DNA of 10,995 bases from Caldilineae bacterium (GTDB taxonomy: Bacteria > Chloroflexota > Anaerolineae > J102): positions 1 through 10,995 of the forward strand of contig DUEQ01000511.1 of the NCBI GenBank assembly GCA_011192085.1, in the 5' to 3' direction. The position numbers and the translations under genes were made by a program. Positions 8,003 through 10,995 of this stretch are shown here, piece by piece. Each line of letters starts with the position of its first letter. Positions within the stretch are counted from its first letter, which is position 1. The notes below the pieces were generated by a model. It did not search any database. It was given only the letters and a program-made list of their open reading frames with translations, and was not told the origin of the DNA.

Positions 8003-10009
8003 TTACGCCAGGACCCGTTGGGCCAGATGCACATACTCCGCCCGCACGCTCTGGCTGGGATCCAGGCCCAGCTCACGCAGGAGCTTGGAGATGAGATCGG
8101 CCTTGTGCTCCGCGTCGCTGGCCGACCAGGTGCGGGCCTTGATCTCCACGAAGTCGCCCATCCCCTGGGGTCGGGTGATGTGGTCCATGTTGATGGCGAA
8201 CTCCGCGTCCTCATACGTCACCCGATAGCGGGTGCGCCACTTCACCACCTCCACTTCCTCATCGGGGTTGAAGTATTCGCGATAGAAGCGCAGGGAATAG
8301 GTGGCCTGGGCGGTGTAGCGAGAGCGGGTGAGAATGATGGAATCTTGATACTCCCGCTCGACGATGCCCTCCATCAGCGTGAGGGTGTAGAAGGGCTTGA
8401 CGGTGAGCCCCGCGGGCCCGACGCCCGGCTCCTTCCCCACCAGCTCGTTGTCCTCCCGATAGCGCAGATAACGATTGTCGCGGCCGCCAAAGAGGAAATA
8501 GGTGTCGAACTGCTGCCGCACCGAGTGTTTGACCACGTCGAGGTGCAATTCCTGAAGCCGCTTCTCCACCCCTTGCAGGTCGTGGGTGCGCACCTTCACC
8601 TGCACCTCGAAGGTCTCCCGCTGTTCGAACCCGCCGATGGCGATGATCTTGATCAGCAGGCTGCCCTCCCGTTGGGACATGAAGTCGTTGATCTGTTGCG
8701 CTATCTCCCGGGCTCGGGCCTGCACCGCGGGCAGATCGATGGTCAGCAGCTCCCGATCTCGCACCAACTGCCTGCCATGCACCCACACATGGCGCACATC
8801 GCTGGCGTGAGCTGCATAGACCAGATGGCTGTAGACGTTGTTTGGGCTGAGATGGAAGCGGGGGGTGGCGTGGGGCGCGTCCTGATCCACGACCACGATA
8901 TCGGCATACTTGCCCGCCTCCAGGCTGCCGATGACGCCATCCAAATGCAGCGCCTTCGCGCCCTCGATGGTCATCATGGCGAAGACGTCGGGCGCGGGCA
9001 GCGCGGTGGGATCGCCTTTGACCGCTTTAGGGAGGAAAGAGGCTAGCCGGGCCTCCTCGAACATGTCCAGGTCGTTGTTGCTGGCCGGGCCGTCGGTGCC
9101 GATGCCCACGGGAATGCCCGCCTCGCGCATCTCGACCACGGGAGCGAAGCCCGAGGCCAGTTTCAGGTTCGATGAGGGATTATGGGCCACGCCCGCGTCC
9201 GTTCCAGCCAGGAGTTTGATCTCGTGGGGTTCAATGTGGACGCAATGGGCCGCGATGAGTTTGGCTTCGGTCAGGCCCAGGCGGTCCACATATTCGATGG
9301 GAGGCGCGCCGAAGTCCCGCTTGGCGTCGGTGACCTCCAGCGCGGTCTCCGAGAGATGGATGTGGATGGGCGCGTCCATCTCCAGGGCCAGATTCAGCAC
9401 ATCCCGAAGGATGTCGTCGGTGGTGGTGTAGGGTGCGTGAGGCGCGATGGCGGGCGTGATCAGCTCATGCCCCTGCCAGCGCTTGATGAAGCCCCGACAC
9501 AGATCGAGACTCTCCTCGTAAGAGGCCGCGTCGGGCGAGGGGAATTTGAGCACGGTCTGGCCCAGCACGGCCCGCATCCCCACATCCGCGGCGGCCCTGG
9601 CCACATCCTCTTCGTAATAGTACATGTCGTTGAAGGTGGTGACGCCGCTGAGGAGCATCTCCGCACAGCCCAGTCGCGTGCCCACGTCCACGAAATCAGG
9701 CCCCACGAACTCCCGCTCCACCGGCATCATATACCCCAGCAGCCACACATCCAGCCGCAGATCATCGGCCAGGCCCCGCAGCAGGGTCATAGGCACATGA
9801 GTGTGGGCGTTGACAAAGCCGGGAATGACCAGCTTGCCCGTGGCGTCCACCACGTTGTCGCTCTCCACAAGCTGCCGCACCCGGTCTTCGGGCCCGACGG
9901 CCACGATCTGATGGCCGCGAATGGCGACAGCTCCGGGCGAGAAGAGGTCCCGCCGGGCGTTCATGGTGACGACGGTTCCCCCGGTGATGAGGGTGTCGAC
10001 TTGGCGCAT
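8003..10009 (-). CDS. Fused MTA/SAH deaminase-type amidohydrolase and CYTH domain protein
   Basis: A single 668-residue frame. Residues 1 to about 440 form a TRZ/ATZ-MtaD amidohydrolase expected to deaminate 5'-methylthioadenosine or S-adenosylhomocysteine: metal His69 and His71 (NAHTH), H218 and E221 (HIHLSE), H255 (AAHCVH), D306 in GTDGPASNNDLDMFEE, and the closing beta-sandwich GKYADIVVVD and VWVHGRQLV. Residues about 460-668 form a CYTH (triphosphate tunnel) domain: FEVQVKVR (467-474) in place of ExExK, QFDTYF (500-505), YLRYR (514-518), KWRTRYRV (590-597), NMDHI and GDFVEIKAR (618-626). There is no stop or shift at the junction (about 8632-8690); M444 is an in-frame ATG but lacks a Shine-Dalgarno. 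AGGAG lies 6 bases before the start. CYTH enzymes act on triphosphate compounds; the joint role is unknown. Convergent with the recombinase-like gene and 203 bp from the upstream DsbA-like gene. Confidence 0.9.
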   Translation of the reverse strand: MRQVDTLITGGTVVTMNARRDLFSPGAVAIRGHQIVAVGPEDRVRQLVESDNVVDATGKLVIPGFVNAHTHVPMTLLRGLADDLRLDVWLLGYMMPVEREFVGPDFVDVGTRLGCAEMLLSGVTTFNDMYYYEEDVARAAADVGMRAVLGQTVLKFPSPDAASYEESLDLCRGFIKRWQGHELITPAIAPHAPYTTTDDILRDVLNLALEMDAPIHIHLSETALEVTDAKRDFGAPPIEYVDRLGLTEAKLIAAHCVHIEPHEIKLLAGTDAGVAHNPSSNLKLASGFAPVVEMREAGIPVGIGTDGPASNNDLDMFEEARLASFLPKAVKGDPTALPAPDVFAMMTIEGAKALHLDGVIGSLEAGKYADIVVVDQDAPHATPRFHLSPNNVYSHLVYAAHASDVRHVWVHGRQLVRDRELLTIDLPAVQARAREIAQQINDFMSQREGSLLIKIIAIGGFEQRETFEVQVKVRTHDLQGVEKRLQELHLDVVKHSVRQQFDTYFLFGGRDNRYLRYREDNELVGKEPGVGPAGLTVKPFYTLTLMEGIVEREYQDSIILTRSRYTAQATYSLRFYREYFNPDEEVEVVKWRTRYRVTYEDAEFAINMDHITRPQGMGDFVEIKARTWSASDAEHKADLISKLLRELGLDPSQSVRAEYVHLAQRVLA

Positions 10010-10042
10010 GATGGGCTCCTGTTCTGAAAATAGAATTCGCGA

Positions 10043-10067
10043 GGCTTGCAGAGATGATCTCGAAGCC
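10043..10067. repeat. Near-palindrome upstream of the deaminase-CYTH gene
   Basis: A perfect 11-bp palindrome GAGATGATCTC (10051-10061) is flanked by GGCTT (10043-10047) and AAGCC (10063-10067), forming an interrupted hairpin. It lies 34-58 bp upstream of the start codon, in the leader or promoter region, so it is a plausible operator. I found no convincing -10/-35 pair here. Confidence 0.4.
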
Positions 10068-10091
10068 GAGGTTGGCTGAGTTTGCCAATGG

Positions 10092-10141
10092 CGTCAAACG
10101 TCAAGCGTCAAACGTGATGACATGACGGATGGCGTTTGACG
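10092..10141. repeat. Triplet of CGTCAAACG/CGTTTGACG words, possible operator cluster
   Basis: CGTCAAACG occurs at 10092-10100 and 10106-10114, and its complement CGTTTGACG at 10133-10141, so the last two form a 9-bp stem around an 18-nt loop. TGATGACATGA (10115-10125) lies in the loop. The same nonamer and the complement of the 11-mer recur at 6757-6779 upstream of the recombinase-like gene. The cluster is 82 bp or more upstream of the deaminase-CYTH start. Confidence 0.45.
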
Positions 10142-10146
10142 AACTT

Positions 10147-10199
10147 GGCCGCCCGCGCCCGGTTGGCTTGTAGATTTTCATTGGTATCCGCGGGCGGCC
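10147..10199. terminator. Long-loop stem downstream of the DsbA-like gene
   Basis: A perfect 11-bp stem GGCCGCCCGCG (10147-10157) / CGCGGGCGGCC (10189-10199) encloses a 31-nt, AT-richer loop. Its right arm overlaps a compact palindrome GGCCGC-TC-GCGGCC (10196-10209) that begins 3 bases beyond the DsbA-like stop codon (minus strand). No T-run follows on the minus strand. Probably a 3'-end structure. Confidence 0.4.
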
Positions 10200-10212
10200 G
10201 CTCGCGGCCTGA

Positions 10213-10974
10213 TTACTGGGCTGCCGCCGCGATGGCCGCGCGGAAAGCGTCGGGCGTGCGCGGGCCGTCGTAACGCTGGCCGTTGATGAAGATGGTGGGC
10301 GTGCCGTTGACTCCGCGGGCCGCGGCGAGCTGATCGATCTTCTGGATTTCCTTCAGATGCTCCTTTTTATCCAGACATGCGTTGAACTGATCCCCATTCA
10401 GCCCCATCCGCTCGGCCAGCTTCTTCAAATTCTTGGGGAAGACCGCGATCTTTCCCTGATCCGCGATGCGGCGGAAGAGCTCCTCGTGATATTCCCAAAA
10501 CTTGCCTTGATCCGCGGCGCATTCCGCGGCCAGGTTGGCGTTGTAGGAATCGGCGCCGCCGATGACGCGGTATTTGTACTCCCAACGCACCGTGCCATCT
10601 TTGACCAGCTCCATGAGCACTGGCCCCAATTCAAAGGTGAAATCCGCACAATGGGAGCAGAGAAAATCTTCATACGTTTCCACCAGCACGGGTGCGTTGG
10701 GATCGCCGATGGTCGTGCGATCCACGGGCTGGCCCACGCGTTCATCGATGGTTGCGCCGGGCTCACTGGCCGCGGCTTTGCTCTTCTGGCTGTTGACGTA
10801 GCCGATGGCGCCCAACGCGATGATGAGGAGGATTCCCAGGCCGATTAATCCCCAAAACACCATGCGATTCTGCTTCTTTTTGGACGCGCTTTTGGGGCGC
10901 GAGCCTTTCCTCGGCGAAGGCGCGGGTGAGGATGTCGAGGACGATTTCTTTTTGCGAGAAGATTTCTTCGCCAT
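10213..10974 (-). CDS. Membrane-anchored DsbA-family thiol:disulfide oxidoreductase
   Basis: 253 residues: a Lys/Ser-rich cytoplasmic tail (1-37), one transmembrane segment (about 38-60, MVFWGLIGLGILLIIALGA), a linker, and an extracytoplasmic DsbA-like thioredoxin fold (about 85-250). The redox pair is C106-S-H-C109 in YEDFLCSHCADF, with the cis-Pro loop GTPT (224-227, P226) and the family segment DQGKFWEYHEELF (155-167). Two further cysteines are C152 and C200. Expected role: forming or handling disulfides in exported proteins, anchored by the N-terminal helix (family knowledge); its substrates and electron acceptor cannot be read here and no DsbB/VKOR partner is in the window. The ATG is preceded by AGGAGA 10 bases upstream, close to the window end. 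The basic tail is compatible with N-in topology. Confidence 0.92.
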   Translation of the reverse strand: MAKKSSRKKKSSSTSSPAPSPRKGSRPKSASKKKQNRMVFWGLIGLGILLIIALGAIGYVNSQKSKAAASEPGATIDERVGQPVDRTTIGDPNAPVLVETYEDFLCSHCADFTFELGPVLMELVKDGTVRWEYKYRVIGGADSYNANLAAECAADQGKFWEYHEELFRRIADQGKIAVFPKNLKKLAERMGLNGDQFNACLDKKEHLKEIQKIDQLAAARGVNGTPTIFINGQRYDGPRTPDAFRAAIAAAAQ

Positions 10975-10995
10975 ACGTGCATAGTCTCCTTGAGC

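Noticed and set aside
8018-9046. 342-codon plus-strand frame within the deaminase-CYTH gene, and another at 9182-10027
   Set aside because: Both are complement shadows of the fusion gene with no family features; the second even runs through the fusion gene's start and Shine-Dalgarno.
10092-10141. Possible CRISPR or tandem-repeat array
   Set aside because: Only three 9-base words with unequal spacing and mixed orientation; no spacer regularity and no cas genes.

Overview
The window is a GC-rich bacterial chromosomal segment with dense single-copy genes, sigma70-type promoters (TTGnnn-17-TATAAT style) and Shine-Dalgarno sites. It has no rRNA, tRNA, CRISPR array or insertion sequence that I can see. 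The gene set is a NYN/LOTUS protein, a long-tailed DinB, a DAG-kinase-like protein, stand-alone HisI, a Pseudomonas-like AspRS, an MtaD-like amidohydrolase and a membrane-anchored DsbA-like protein. Together with the base composition this fits Chloroflexota (Anaerolineae-like), but that placement is an impression, not a proof.

Left block (1-3800, + strand): a NYN-domain putative RNase with C-terminal OST-HTH/LOTUS modules, cut at its 5' end by the window edge; DNA polymerase IV (dinB) 6 bp downstream; and a YegS/BmrU-like lipid kinase whose likely start lies 77 bp after dinB. The gap before the kinase is AT-richer and holds a 19-bp near-palindrome. The block ends at a G+C-rich stem-loop in a convergent intergenic region.

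Middle block (3801-6680): hisI on the minus strand with its own promoter, a spacer of almost 500 bp containing at most small doubtful ORFs, and then aspS on the plus strand. The aspS promoter is almost consensus and is followed within a few bases by a complete intrinsic terminator (stem plus T6), suggesting premature termination in the aspS leader. AspRS carries His31, a mark of non-discriminating enzymes that charge both tRNA-Asp and tRNA-Asn.

Right block (6681-10995): a promoter with a perfect TTGACA drives a tyrosine-recombinase-fold protein that has lost the nucleophilic Tyr and most other catalytic residues. Convergent to it is a 668-residue single ORF joining an MTA/SAH deaminase-type amidohydrolase to a CYTH (triphosphate tunnel) domain. 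Upstream of that, also on the minus strand, is a membrane-anchored DsbA-like thiol oxidoreductase. The intergenic regions before the recombinase-like gene and before the fusion gene share short words (CGTCAAACG/CGTTTGACG and TGATGACATGA/its complement), possibly a common operator or repeat family.

The most unusual items are the deaminase-CYTH fusion, the catalytically inactive recombinase homologue, the aspS leader terminator and the shared intergenic motifs. There is no obvious defence island or complete novel system.
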